Shown: piece by piece, positions 32,545 through 41,167 of the stretch | Layout: the number at the start of each line of letters is the position of its first letter | Position numbering within the stretch: position 1 is the stretch's first letter | Assembly (NCBI GenBank): GCA_017617655.1 | Contig: JAFZVU010000088.1 | Location: 1 to 45,095 of the forward strand | Source: Bacteroidales bacterium | GTDB lineage: Bacteria; Bacteroidota; Bacteroidia; Bacteroidales; UBA932 | Direction of reading: 5' to 3' | Length of the DNA stretch: 45,095 nucleotides | Notes under the pieces: generated by a model | Databases searched by the model: none | What the model was told of the DNA's origin: nothing | What the model saw: only the letters and a program-made list of their open reading frames with translations | Position numbers and translations under genes: made by a program

Positions 32545-33964
32545 CGAAGACCCTTGCCTCGCGGTAAATCGCTGAATCGAGAACCTTCAGGGCGAAGACA
32601 TACAGCACTGCGGCGACAACTATCTTGGCGCAGAGCAACAGCAAGGTATTGGAAATGAATTTGGTGGCGAAGAAGGTGGCTATCATCACCAGCACCGCAA
32701 GGCCGGCGTACGGCATCACGTCTTTCAGCAGCATGGGGACGGTGTAGCCGATGAAGCGCCCGCTGATAAGATGCCATGCGGCCAGGATCACGAAGTTGCA
32801 GACGGCTATGGTCAGTGCGATCACGGTGATGCCGTATCTGTACACCACGAAGGCCAGTGCAATCTGGAGGGCGGCCCCTATAACCGTAATCAGCAGGTTA
32901 AGGTCGGAACGCCCGTGGGCAATGTTCATCTGCGAATACATGTTGGACAGGGACAGCGCGATGCAGCCGATGCTGCACAGTTGCATTACGGGAACGCTGG
33001 GCATGAACTCGGGGTTGATGACCTGGATGAGCTGGGGGGCTATGAAGGCCAGGCCGAGCATCGAAGGGCACACCAGACACGAGGTCAGCCTCATGAATTT
33101 GCGGAACACCTTCACGCCGCGCTCCTGATTGTCGACCACCCTTGCCATGGTAGGCTGGGCCACGCTGTTCACAGTGCCGGAAATCATGGTCTGACCCATC
33201 ACCGTCCATTTGTTGCCCTGGGTGTAGAAGCCCACCTCCCTCTCGGTGTAAGCCCTGCCGAGCACAACGGAGAAGATATTGTTCTGCAGCTGGGTGACGA
33301 ACGAAGCGATTACCAGCTTGAAGCTGAAGCCGAACATCTCCCAGACGGGCTTGAAATTGATCCTGAAGCTGGGATGCCAGGGGACCAGTATGATTCTGAG
33401 CACTGAGGCGATCAGGCTCATGAGCACAGTGTTGACCACCAGAGCCCAGTAGCCGAAGCCCTTGATGGCAAGTATAATGGCAACCACGCCGGCTACCAGG
33501 CTGGAACATATCTCGATGGCCGCTTTCTCCCTTACCATAAGGAAGCGGAACAGATAGGCGTTGAACGCCAGCGAGACTCCGTTGAAGAGAAAGGCCAGGA
33601 ACAGCACGCGGGAAATCTTCAGCAGCTCGGGCTGGTCGTAGAAACCGGCGATCAGCGGGGAGCAGAACCACAGCACCACATACATTGCGATGCTGATTAT
33701 GTTGTTGAACCAGAAGACGGCGTTGAAATCGTCGTGGCTGAACTCCTTGCGGTTGGCCAGGGCGGAGGTGAAGCCTCCCTCCTGCAGGGTGGTGGCGATG
33801 CCGGTGAAGATGGCGAGCATGCCCACCAGGCCGTAGTCGCCGGGGGCCAGCTTGCTGAGCAGAACAAGGCCGATCAGCGCGCTGATGACCTGCTTCATGC
33901 CGCTGTTGAAGCCTCCCCAGAAAAGGCCTTTGATGGTTTTTGTCTTGAGTTCCAGCTCTGCCAT
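32522..33964 (-). CDS. WzxC-like lipopolysaccharide/exopolysaccharide flippase
   Basis: 480 residues with 12 or more hydrophobic segments. The N-terminus (MAELELKTKTIKGLFWGGFNSGMKQVISALIGLVLLSKLAPGDYGLVGML) and the central FYTQGNKW are characteristic of the WzxC branch of flippases that export repeat-unit polysaccharides. The C-terminus ends in a basic tail (FVKRHWRR). A minus-strand -7 box directly upstream would give a nearly leaderless message. It is divergent from the glycosyltransferase at 34006 and converges with the metallopeptidase. Confidence 0.9.
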   Translation of the reverse strand: MAELELKTKTIKGLFWGGFNSGMKQVISALIGLVLLSKLAPGDYGLVGMLAIFTGIATTLQEGGFTSALANRKEFSHDDFNAVFWFNNIISIAMYVVLWFCSPLIAGFYDQPELLKISRVLFLAFLFNGVSLAFNAYLFRFLMVREKAAIEICSSLVAGVVAIILAIKGFGYWALVVNTVLMSLIASVLRIILVPWHPSFRINFKPVWEMFGFSFKLVIASFVTQLQNNIFSVVLGRAYTEREVGFYTQGNKWTVMGQTMISGTVNSVAQPTMARVVDNQERGVKVFRKFMRLTSCLVCPSMLGLAFIAPQLIQVINPEFMPSVPVMQLCSIGCIALSLSNMYSQMNIAHGRSDLNLLITVIGAALQIALAFVVYRYGITVIALTIAVCNFVILAAWHLISGRFIGYTVPMLLKDVMPYAGLAVLVMIATFFATKFISNTLLLLCAKIVVAAVLYVFALKVLDSAIYREARVFVKRHWRR

Positions 33965-33969
33965 AAATA

Positions 33970-33977
33970 CAAATTTA
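33970..33977 (-). promoter_or_regulatory. Bacteroidetes -7 promoter box for the WzxC-like gene
   Basis: The minus strand reads TAAATTTG, a perfect TAnnTTTG, only 5 bases before the start codon at 33964, implying a leaderless or near-leaderless transcript. On the plus strand a weaker box TATCTTCG (33990-33997) precedes the divergent glycosyltransferase. Confidence 0.5.
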
Positions 33978-34005
33978 ATAATTTTGAGCTATCTTCGTGA
34001 CACTT

Positions 34006-35238
34006 ATGAAGGTTTTGCTCGTCAACACATCTGAAACTACCGGCGGCGCCGCCATAGCCTGCTCCCGCATAATGAAGGCTCTGCGCGGCGAAGGCGTCGA
34101 CGCTTCCATGATGGTCTGCAATGCCGAGGCCGGCGCTGAAAATGTTATCCCCGCCGGCGGCAGCCTGCGCAAGAAATGGTGCTTCCTCCGCGAGAGGGCG
34201 GCCATCTGGGCAGCCAACGGTTTCAGCAGGGACAAGGTCTTCTACGTCGACATTGCCAACTCCGGCATCGACATAACCGCCACCCGGGAATTCCGCGAAG
34301 CGGACGTCATCCATCTCAACTGGATCAACCAGGGGTTCATCTCGCTGGACGTCCTGAAAAAGATAGTGGCCAGCGGCAAGCCGATAGTCTGGACCATGCA
34401 CGACATGTGGCCCTTCACCGGAATCTGCCATCACGCCAACGACTGCACCAGATACACCTCCGGCTGCCATGACTGCCCTCTGCTGCCGAAGCGCAGCTGC
34501 ACCGACCTGGCAAAAAGGACCTTCGGCCGCAAGCTGGAGATCCTGCGGAACGCCGACATAAGCTTCGTGGGCTGCAGCGAGTGGCTGGCCGGCCTGTGCA
34601 GCAAAAGCCTGATCGCTCAGGGGCACAAGGTGGTATCAATCCCGAACCCCATCGACACTGACGTGTATGCTCCTTCCGACAAGGCTGCCGTCCGCAGCAA
34701 GCTTGGCCTGCCCGCCGACAAGAAACTGGTGCTGTTCTGCTCCGTGAAGACCACCGACGTGCGCAAGGGGATGCAGTATTTCCAGGAAAGCTGCAGGATC
34801 CTGAAAGAGACGGCGGCCTCCGACATAGAGATACTGATCCTCGGCAAGAACGGAGACATCCTCGGCTCGACGCTGCCCCTGCCCTGCCATGCGCTGGGCT
34901 ATGTGTCTGACGGCAGTTCGCTGGCAGACTTCTACAACTCAGCCGACGTGTTCGTGACCCCGTCGCTGCAGGAGAACCTGCCCAACACCATAATGGAAGC
35001 CATGGCCTGCGGAGTGCCCTGCGTGGGATTCGAGATAGGCGGCATCCCCGAGATGATAGACCACAAGTCTAACGGCTATGTGGCTGAGTATAAATCTGCA
35101 GAAGACCTTGCCCGCGGCGTCAGGTGGGTCCTCGAAGAGGCTGACTACGATGCGCTGAGCAAGAACGCACGCTCTAAGGTGCTCGGCAGCTACAGCGAGC
35201 ATGTTGTGGCGCAACGATACATATCTCTTTTCAAATGA
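34006..35238 (+). CDS. Family 4 (GT-B) glycosyltransferase
   Basis: 410 residues from the ATG at 34006; an in-frame GTG at 33997 is less likely. The N-terminal Rossmann start KVLLVNTSETTGGAAIACSRI is followed in the C-terminal half by KKLVLFCSVKTTDVRKGMQYF and by the nucleotide-sugar segment FVTPSLQENLPNTIMEAMACGVPCVGFEIGGIPEMI, including the E-x7-E type motif. A Cys-rich insert (ICHHANDCTRYTSGCHDCPLLPKRSC) near residue 145 resembles WcaC/wcaL-like enzymes and may bind metal. Retaining sugar transfer to a lipid-linked glycan is likely. It overlaps the next glycosyltransferase by four bases. Confidence 0.9.
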   Translation: MKVLLVNTSETTGGAAIACSRIMKALRGEGVDASMMVCNAEAGAENVIPAGGSLRKKWCFLRERAAIWAANGFSRDKVFYVDIANSGIDITATREFREADVIHLNWINQGFISLDVLKKIVASGKPIVWTMHDMWPFTGICHHANDCTRYTSGCHDCPLLPKRSCTDLAKRTFGRKLEILRNADISFVGCSEWLAGLCSKSLIAQGHKVVSIPNPIDTDVYAPSDKAAVRSKLGLPADKKLVLFCSVKTTDVRKGMQYFQESCRILKETAASDIEILILGKNGDILGSTLPLPCHALGYVSDGSSLADFYNSADVFVTPSLQENLPNTIMEAMACGVPCVGFEIGGIPEMIDHKSNGYVAEYKSAEDLARGVRWVLEEADYDALSKNARSKVLGSYSEHVVAQRYISLFK

Positions 35239-35969
35239 AATTCTCCATCATAACTATATGCTACAACGCGGCGGCGACAATAGAGCGCACGCTGGCCAGC
35301 GTCACCGGCCAGAGCTGGGCCGACAGGCAGTATATAATAATCGACGGCGCTTCGAAAGACGCTACGCTTGACATTATCGGACGCTACCGCGACAAAGTGG
35401 ACATACTGGTGAGCGAGCCGGACAAAGGTCTGTACGACGCGATGAACAAGGGACTCAGGCTGGCCGACGGCGACTTTGTGCTGTTCATGAACGCTGGAGA
35501 CCGCTTCCACGAGGATACTACCCTGGAGCAGATCGCAGTCCAGGTGCAGCAGCTCGGCGAGCTTCCGGGAGTGATATACGGCAACACCGCCCTTACGAAC
35601 ATGGCCGGCGAGATATACGGCATGCGCAGGCTGGCTCCGCCGGAGCATCTGACATGGAAGAGTTTCAAGAACGGGATGCTGGTGTGCCACCAGGCTTTCT
35701 ACGCCCGCCGCGACCTTGCGGAGCCCTACGACCTGAAATACCGCTACTCAGCCGACGTGGACTGGTGCATACGTGTAATGAAGAAAGCAGATGTGCTCTA
35801 CAACACCCACCTTATAGTAGCGGATTATCTGGAAGACGGCAGCGGAGTCACCATCGACAACCGCAAAGCCTCGCTGAAGGAGCGCTTCGCCATAATGCGC
35901 AAGCACTACGGCCTAGCCAGCACCCTGTGCCATCACGCCTGGTTCGTTGTACGTCTCCTCTTCAAATAG
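35235..35969 (+). CDS. Family 2 glycosyltransferase (colanic-acid WcaE-like)
   Basis: 244 residues, start in an ATGA overlap. MKFSIITICYNAAATIERTLASV, then QYIIIDGASKDATLDII and DKGLYDAMNKGLRLADGDFVLFMNAGD are strongly typical; NAGD replaces DxD as in WcaE-type proteins. LTWKSFKNGMLVCHQAFYARRDL resembles the acceptor-side segment. It probably adds a sugar to the same repeat unit as the enzyme upstream. Its last 37 bases overlap the end of the convergent YfhO-like gene. Confidence 0.9.
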   Translation: MKFSIITICYNAAATIERTLASVTGQSWADRQYIIIDGASKDATLDIIGRYRDKVDILVSEPDKGLYDAMNKGLRLADGDFVLFMNAGDRFHEDTTLEQIAVQVQQLGELPGVIYGNTALTNMAGEIYGMRRLAPPEHLTWKSFKNGMLVCHQAFYARRDLAEPYDLKYRYSADVDWCIRVMKKADVLYNTHLIVADYLEDGSGVTIDNRKASLKERFAIMRKHYGLASTLCHHAWFVVRLLFK

Positions 35970-38428
35970 CTCCTGCCCTCAAGACCGATTATCGCGAGAG
36001 CCGCGAGAACCATGATTATGAATGAAATCGTGGCTATGGTTTCCGTTATCTTAAGGGACAGCGGGTCGAACACGAATTCTATCTTGTGATGGCCTGCAGG
36101 CACGGCGAGAGCCCTCAGGACATAGTCCGCACGGCCTACCTTTACTTCATTGCCGTCGATGAAGGCCTGCCATGTAGGATAATACACCTCCGAGAACACT
36201 GCGGTGCCGGGCGCGTCGCTGTCAGTCTCGTATACCAGGCGGTTCGGCGCGTAATCGGTGAGGACTACTGAGCCTGCAGCCCCGCCGTTACCGACTGCAT
36301 CGGCGAACGATTTGTCGACTATGGCCACTTCAGCCGGATTGATGCCGTGGAGGGCGTCCAGTTCAGCATTGGCTCCGTCCACCGTCACAACCTTGTCCAC
36401 GAACCAGCCGTTGCCCAAGGCGTTGGGGTTCTCCAGCGGGAAGGCACTGCCGTCCGACAGGGGGAATATTATGTAGCGGGTGTTGAGCATGTCGATCACG
36501 GGCAGCTTCTCCACCGGGATAACGGCCAGGTCGCCACCTGTCCTGCCGGCCTCTTCGTAGAGGTCGAGGATTTCCGGAGTGATATGCTCCTCAATCACCT
36601 CCTGATAGCGGCGGAGCTTCACGGCGCTGTAACCGCCGATGCTCTTGTGCCAGTATGAAGTGGTGTTGTCGTTGAATACATTTACCGACAGATTTAGGAC
36701 GCGGTAGTCCGGATCGTCGTCCATGAGGATAACTTCGTCGGCTGTCGATTTCTCCGCAACCTTGTGGAGGGCCTTGGGGGTGATGAAGCTGCTGTCATTG
36801 ACATAGCGTTTGTCGACGCTCCACATGTCCACGAGACACAGCACTGCGCAGAGAGCCACGGTCAGGTTGGCTTTGAGCTTGCCGGCCTTGAAGAGAAGCA
36901 GGATGACTACTCCAATTGCAATTATTGCGAAGCTGCGCCATGCGTCGGCAGTGAAAATAGCTACGCGCACATCTTCCAGCATGCCGGTGAACAGCAGCCG
37001 AGACTGCTCGTCGAGAGAGCTGATGGCCGACAGTTCAGAAGAAGAGACGTAACTCGGGAAGAAGAGCCTCGGCATCACGGCGAATAGCAGAGCCAGGCCG
37101 CCGGTGAGGCCCGCACTGGCCCAGAAGGCGCCTTTGCGTTTCTTCAGAATGGCCGGATCGTCTATTATCTGTTTAAGCGCCAGCACGGCCAGGAAAGGAA
37201 TCGTGAATTCGGCGATGACAAGGATAGAAGCTACCGTGCGGAACTTGCTGTAGAGCGGCATGTGGTCGATGAACAGATTGGTGAACCACATGAAGTTGTG
37301 GCCCCAGCTCAGCAGGATCGACAGCACCGTCGCAACCACGAGGGCCCACTTCACCGGCCCCTTCACTATGAAGATGCCGAGGATGAAGAGGAACATTATG
37401 AAGGCTCCTGCGTAGACGGGGCCGGAAGTGCCGGGCTGCTCTCCCCAGTAGCTGCCGAACTGGGCGACGTACTGCCGGTTGTTGGCAGGCACCTTCCTGA
37501 TGGCAGACTTGTGGCTGCTCAGAGGGATGTTGGAAGCACCGCCCTTCACGTCCGGGATCAGCAGGGAGAAGGTCTCTCCGATGCCATAGCTCCACTGGGT
37601 GATGTAGTCCCTCTCCAGGCCGTCAGAAGTCTGGTTCTCGGCGTCAGCCTTCACCAGCTCGCTGCCGTTGCGCATGCTCTCCTTGCTGTATTCGTAGGTG
37701 TGATAGAGGTTAGAGATGTTTACCCCGATGGCAATTATTGCAGCTATGAACAGCACTCCGGTGGCCTTCAGGAACTTCGGAACCTCTTTGGCCTTCACGG
37801 CCAGCACGGCCTGAGCAATGGCCAGCAGCAGAATGACAATCAGGAAGTAGTATGTCATCTGGAGATGGTTGCCGCATATCTGCAAGGCGCCGAAGAAGGC
37901 TGTCAGCAGGCCTCCGGCGAGGTATTTACCCTTATATGTGAGCAAGACTCCGGCTATGGTCGGAGGGATGTATGCTAGCACCATCACCTTCCAGATGTGG
38001 CCTGCCCCTATTATCACCAGGAAATATGACGAGAACGCCCATGCCACGGCGCCCAGGGCCGACAGGAGCACCGGGATGCCGAGCACCCGCAGCATTATGT
38101 AGAAGCCCAGCAGCAGCACGAAGAGATACCACACGTAGGTCGGAAGGAAGAGGTGGTAGACCTTGCCCAGGAACTTCAGGGGCATCTGGGACTGGTAGCT
38201 CGGGGCCATCTGGTAGTTGGGCATGCCGCTGAATATGGAATTGGTCCAGCGGGAATTGACGCCGGTGGCGTCTCTGTAATCCACTACATCCTGGTTGGCG
38301 CCAATCATTCCCACGTGGTCGTCGCCGGCCAGCACGCGGCCCTGGAGGACTGCAGGTGAGAAATAGACGAATGAAATGATGACGAAGGCAACTATGGCCA
38401 GCACGTCGGGGAGTATCTTTTTCAGCAT
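35933..38428 (-). CDS. YfhO-like large membrane protein
   Basis: 831 residues. The N-terminal hydrophobic helix with VYFSPAVLQGRVLAGDDHVGM is the standard opening of this family, and about 12 membrane segments follow, giving a GT-C-type layout; the acidic DDH at the first outer loop fits the catalytic site of GT-C enzymes. Residues 560-770 form a large extracytoplasmic domain, and a final hydrophobic helix (ETIATISFIIMVLAALAII) precedes a basic tail. Gram-positive YfhO glycosylates teichoic acids; the Bacteroidetes role is not established. The LytTR regulator lies directly upstream, 18 bases away on the same strand. Confidence 0.88.
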   Translation of the reverse strand: MLKKILPDVLAIVAFVIISFVYFSPAVLQGRVLAGDDHVGMIGANQDVVDYRDATGVNSRWTNSIFSGMPNYQMAPSYQSQMPLKFLGKVYHLFLPTYVWYLFVLLLGFYIMLRVLGIPVLLSALGAVAWAFSSYFLVIIGAGHIWKVMVLAYIPPTIAGVLLTYKGKYLAGGLLTAFFGALQICGNHLQMTYYFLIVILLLAIAQAVLAVKAKEVPKFLKATGVLFIAAIIAIGVNISNLYHTYEYSKESMRNGSELVKADAENQTSDGLERDYITQWSYGIGETFSLLIPDVKGGASNIPLSSHKSAIRKVPANNRQYVAQFGSYWGEQPGTSGPVYAGAFIMFLFILGIFIVKGPVKWALVVATVLSILLSWGHNFMWFTNLFIDHMPLYSKFRTVASILVIAEFTIPFLAVLALKQIIDDPAILKKRKGAFWASAGLTGGLALLFAVMPRLFFPSYVSSSELSAISSLDEQSRLLFTGMLEDVRVAIFTADAWRSFAIIAIGVVILLLFKAGKLKANLTVALCAVLCLVDMWSVDKRYVNDSSFITPKALHKVAEKSTADEVILMDDDPDYRVLNLSVNVFNDNTTSYWHKSIGGYSAVKLRRYQEVIEEHITPEILDLYEEAGRTGGDLAVIPVEKLPVIDMLNTRYIIFPLSDGSAFPLENPNALGNGWFVDKVVTVDGANAELDALHGINPAEVAIVDKSFADAVGNGGAAGSVVLTDYAPNRLVYETDSDAPGTAVFSEVYYPTWQAFIDGNEVKVGRADYVLRALAVPAGHHKIEFVFDPLSLKITETIATISFIIMVLAALAIIGLEGRSYLKRRRTTNQA

Positions 38429-38446
38429 GGCTGTTTCTTTTTACAA

Positions 38447-39277
38447 TTATAGCCGCTCGCTTACGGCTTCGTAATATTTCTTGCTGACAGGAATCTCGCT
38501 GTGGGCGAGGTTGTCTATCTCGGCATATATATAATTGTCCTTGTCCTTGCGCAGGGCATGGATGTGACGGGGATTGACGAAGTATGAGCGGTGGCAGCGG
38601 ATGAGGCCGTTGGTGGTAAGGCTCTCTTCTATCTTCTTCATGGTGGCGCGCAGCTGGTAGTTCTTCACCTGGTCGCCGTCGAGATAGTGGATGCGGACGT
38701 AATTCTCCTGGGCTTCGATATAGAGGACGGAAGAAGCGGCTATCACGAATTTGAGGGTATGCTTGTCGTCGTAGAAGCGGATGCGGCTGGAGCTGTCGTC
38801 AACAACCGCAAGCTTGGACGCGCGTACATTTTTAAGAAGCTGGGTGAGGGTGATCAGGGCGTAGGGATAGACCAGCACCGTCAGAAGGTATATGAAAGAA
38901 TATAGCAGCGCCTCGAAATATGCCATCGCGCCCTTGGTTATCAAGGACACGTAGAGGGCCGTGAACAAGGCTATCAGCAGGAACTCCCCGGAAATCCAGA
39001 CGAAGTAGTTGCCCTTGTCGTTGCTGAGCCTCTTACGCAACAGGTACAGCAAGGTGCGGGAAAGGACGAGCACCAGGAAGATGATGCACATTATCATTAC
39101 TATATTGAACTGGAAACGGCTGCTGCTGTCCGGGAAAATCGAGGGATAATCGCCAAGTATGCTTTCGTCGATATGGAAAGGGCTGTATATGATGACGAAG
39201 ACCAGGAAAAACAAGGGAATCAGTATGAAATACCACAACTGATTGCTGTATTTACTGAGCAGACTGCTAGATTTCAT
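38447..39277 (-). CDS. LytTR DNA-binding regulator with N-terminal membrane domain
   Basis: 276 residues. Four hydrophobic segments occur in residues 1-150 (WYFILIPLFFLVFVIIY; FNIVMIMCIIFLVLVLS; GEFLLIALFTALYVSLI; SFIYLLTVLVYPYALITL). The C-terminal 100 residues are a LytTR domain: LYIEAQENYVRIHYLDGDQVKNYQLRATMKKIEESL, then IRCHRSYFVNPRHI. There is no receiver domain, so it is a membrane-tied one-component regulator, as is common in Bacteroidetes. It probably shares a transcript with the YfhO-like gene. A palindrome at 39307-39318 is a candidate operator. Confidence 0.9.
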   Translation of the reverse strand: MKSSSLLSKYSNQLWYFILIPLFFLVFVIIYSPFHIDESILGDYPSIFPDSSSRFQFNIVMIMCIIFLVLVLSRTLLYLLRKRLSNDKGNYFVWISGEFLLIALFTALYVSLITKGAMAYFEALLYSFIYLLTVLVYPYALITLTQLLKNVRASKLAVVDDSSSRIRFYDDKHTLKFVIAASSVLYIEAQENYVRIHYLDGDQVKNYQLRATMKKIEESLTTNGLIRCHRSYFVNPRHIHALRKDKDNYIYAEIDNLAHSEIPVSKKYYEAVSERL

Positions 39278-39468
39278 ATCTGTTTTCGATATTGTTAAGC
39301 GGTGTGACGAAATTTCGTTTTTATGATTTTTGTCACAAATATAGTGTTTTTATCCCTAAACGTATTCTTTTGTCAAATATATGGAGTACTCATCACAATT
39401 ATTTTAAATATAGTGTATACCCCGATACCTTTGCCGTCGCAAATTTGAATCGAACTAAACAGAAAGAA
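39278..39468. promoter_or_regulatory. Divergent promoter region with a 12-base palindrome
   Basis: A/T-rich intergenic space between the LytTR gene and the acyl-CoA synthetase gene. It carries the perfect palindrome ACGAAATTTCGT at 39307-39318, nested in GTGAC (39304-39308) and GTCAC (39332-39336). A minus-strand -7 box (TATATTTG) lies at 39336-39343 for the regulator, with a second copy of the same eight bases at 39374-39381. On the plus strand TACCTTTG at 39426-39433 is a good -7 box for the synthetase gene, with TTTT at 39402-39405 about 20 bases upstream. Autoregulation by the LytTR protein is possible but inferred. Confidence 0.55.
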
Positions 39469-41112
39469 ATGGCATATCCTCATTATCTTCAAAGACTCCA
39501 GGATGCGACCCGCAAACACTGGGACAAAGTCGCCCTCAACACCATCGGCGGAGAATCATTCTCATACGGCCAGATGGCGACCCAGATTGAAAAGTTCCAT
39601 CTCGCTTTCGAGGCTCTCGGCTTCAAGAAAGGCGAAAAGATAGCTCTTTACTCCGGAAACGGCGCCCGCTGGGGCATGGTCTACATGGCAGTGAACACAT
39701 ACGAGACTGTAATCGTGCCGCTGCTTGCCGACTTCACTCCGGACAGCGCATCATTCCTCGTGAACCACTCTGAGAGCATCGCCCTCTTCACCAACGAGGC
39801 CAGGTGGAACAAGATGGACATCGCCAAGATGCCCGAGCTGCGCATCGCCATCGACGTCGACAGCTGGGGCTGCCTCTGGGCAAAGGACGAAGAGACCAAA
39901 AAGACATACGAAACCATGGACGCCCTCTTCGAGGCCAAGTGGAAAGGCAGCTACGGTCCTGACAATGTGGTTTTCCCCACCGACAACTGGGACAACCTCT
40001 CGACCATCAGCTACACTTCAGGCTCCACCGGAGACCCCAAGGGAGTAATGCTCACATACCGTAACTTCAGCGCCAACGTCGACTACAGCCAGAGGAACGT
40101 TCCGGCAGGAGACAAGATGGTGTCTATGCTCCCGATGGCCCACATGTACGGCCTCGTGATCGAGTTCATCTATCCCCTCTGCAACGGCACCGGCATCTAC
40201 TGGCTCGGCAAGGCTCCGACCCCGGCAACCCTGATGAAGGCCTTCGCCGACGTGAAGCCCTACCTGCTCATCACCGTTCCGCTGGTCATGGAGAAAATCT
40301 ACAAGAGCAAGGTGAAACCGACTCTCGACAAGCCCCTCGTAAAGGTGCTGACCAAGATCCCGGGCATCAACAACATAATCTACAAGAAAGTCAAGGACGG
40401 TCTGGTGAACGCCTTCGGCGGCAACGTGCTGGAGTTCATCATGGGTGGCGCCGCTCTCAACCCCGAGGTAGAGAAGCTCTTCAAGCGCATCAAGTTCCCT
40501 TATCTGGTCGGTTATGGTATGACGGAGGCCTGCCCTCTGCTCGCATACGAGCACTGGACCAAATATGTGGCAGGTTCCTGCGGTAAGGCTGTCGACTGCG
40601 CCACCGTACGCATCGACTCCGAGGATCCCCAGCACATCGCCGGCGAGATCCAGGCCAAAGGCGAGAATATCTGCATCGGCTACTTTAAGAATCCCGAGGC
40701 ATCGGCCAACGCCTTCACCGAAGACGGCTTCCTTCGCACCGGCGACCTCGGCATCATGGACAAGGACGGAAACATCTTCATCAAAGGCCGCAGCAAGAGC
40801 ATGATCCTCGGCCCCAACGGCCAGAACATCTATCCCGAGGAGCTCGAGGCCATCATCAACAACGAGCCTTTCGTAGCCGAAAGCGTCGTCGTAGACCGCA
40901 GCGGCAAGATTGTCGCTCTCGTATACCTCGACCAGGACAGCATCAAGAAACAAGGTCTCGACGAAGAGGCAATCGCTGACATCCCCGAGAAGATCCGCAA
41001 CGCTGCGAACCGCGTACTGCCGGTATACAGCAAGATTGCCAAGGTGGAGACAGTGTCAGAGCCTTTCGCCAAGACTCCGAAGATGAGCATCAAGAGATTC
41101 CTTTACAAATAA
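39469..41112 (+). CDS. Long-chain fatty acid-CoA ligase (AMP-forming)
   Basis: 547 residues from the ATG at 39469, preferred over upstream in-frame starts because the added 59 residues are non-homologous and lie over the promoter. The AMP-binding motif ISYTSGSTGDPKGVMLTYRN is near residue 180, GYGMTEACPLLAYE near 345, and the hinge segment TGDLGIMDKDGNIFIKGRSKSMI near 425, with the catalytic-type Lys in the C-terminal part (TPKMSIKRFLYK). It activates fatty acids in two steps with ATP and CoA for phospholipid synthesis or degradation. A bidirectional terminator follows. Confidence 0.93.
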   Translation: MAYPHYLQRLQDATRKHWDKVALNTIGGESFSYGQMATQIEKFHLAFEALGFKKGEKIALYSGNGARWGMVYMAVNTYETVIVPLLADFTPDSASFLVNHSESIALFTNEARWNKMDIAKMPELRIAIDVDSWGCLWAKDEETKKTYETMDALFEAKWKGSYGPDNVVFPTDNWDNLSTISYTSGSTGDPKGVMLTYRNFSANVDYSQRNVPAGDKMVSMLPMAHMYGLVIEFIYPLCNGTGIYWLGKAPTPATLMKAFADVKPYLLITVPLVMEKIYKSKVKPTLDKPLVKVLTKIPGINNIIYKKVKDGLVNAFGGNVLEFIMGGAALNPEVEKLFKRIKFPYLVGYGMTEACPLLAYEHWTKYVAGSCGKAVDCATVRIDSEDPQHIAGEIQAKGENICIGYFKNPEASANAFTEDGFLRTGDLGIMDKDGNIFIKGRSKSMILGPNGQNIYPEELEAIINNEPFVAESVVVDRSGKIVALVYLDQDSIKKQGLDEEAIADIPEKIRNAANRVLPVYSKIAKVETVSEPFAKTPKMSIKRFLYK

Positions 41113-41125
41113 ACCTGAACCGCCA

Positions 41126-41167
41126 ATAAAAAACCGGCCTTGCTGCGAAGCCTGGCCGGTATTTTTA
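41126..41167. terminator. Bidirectional terminator between the ligase and rpoN
   Basis: Stem ACCGGCC (41133-41139) / GGCCGGT (41154-41160) with extra inner pairing GCT/AGC, an A-run on the left (41126-41133) and TTTTT on the right (41162-41166). The right end overlaps the rpoN stop codon. It serves both convergent transcripts. Confidence 0.85.
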
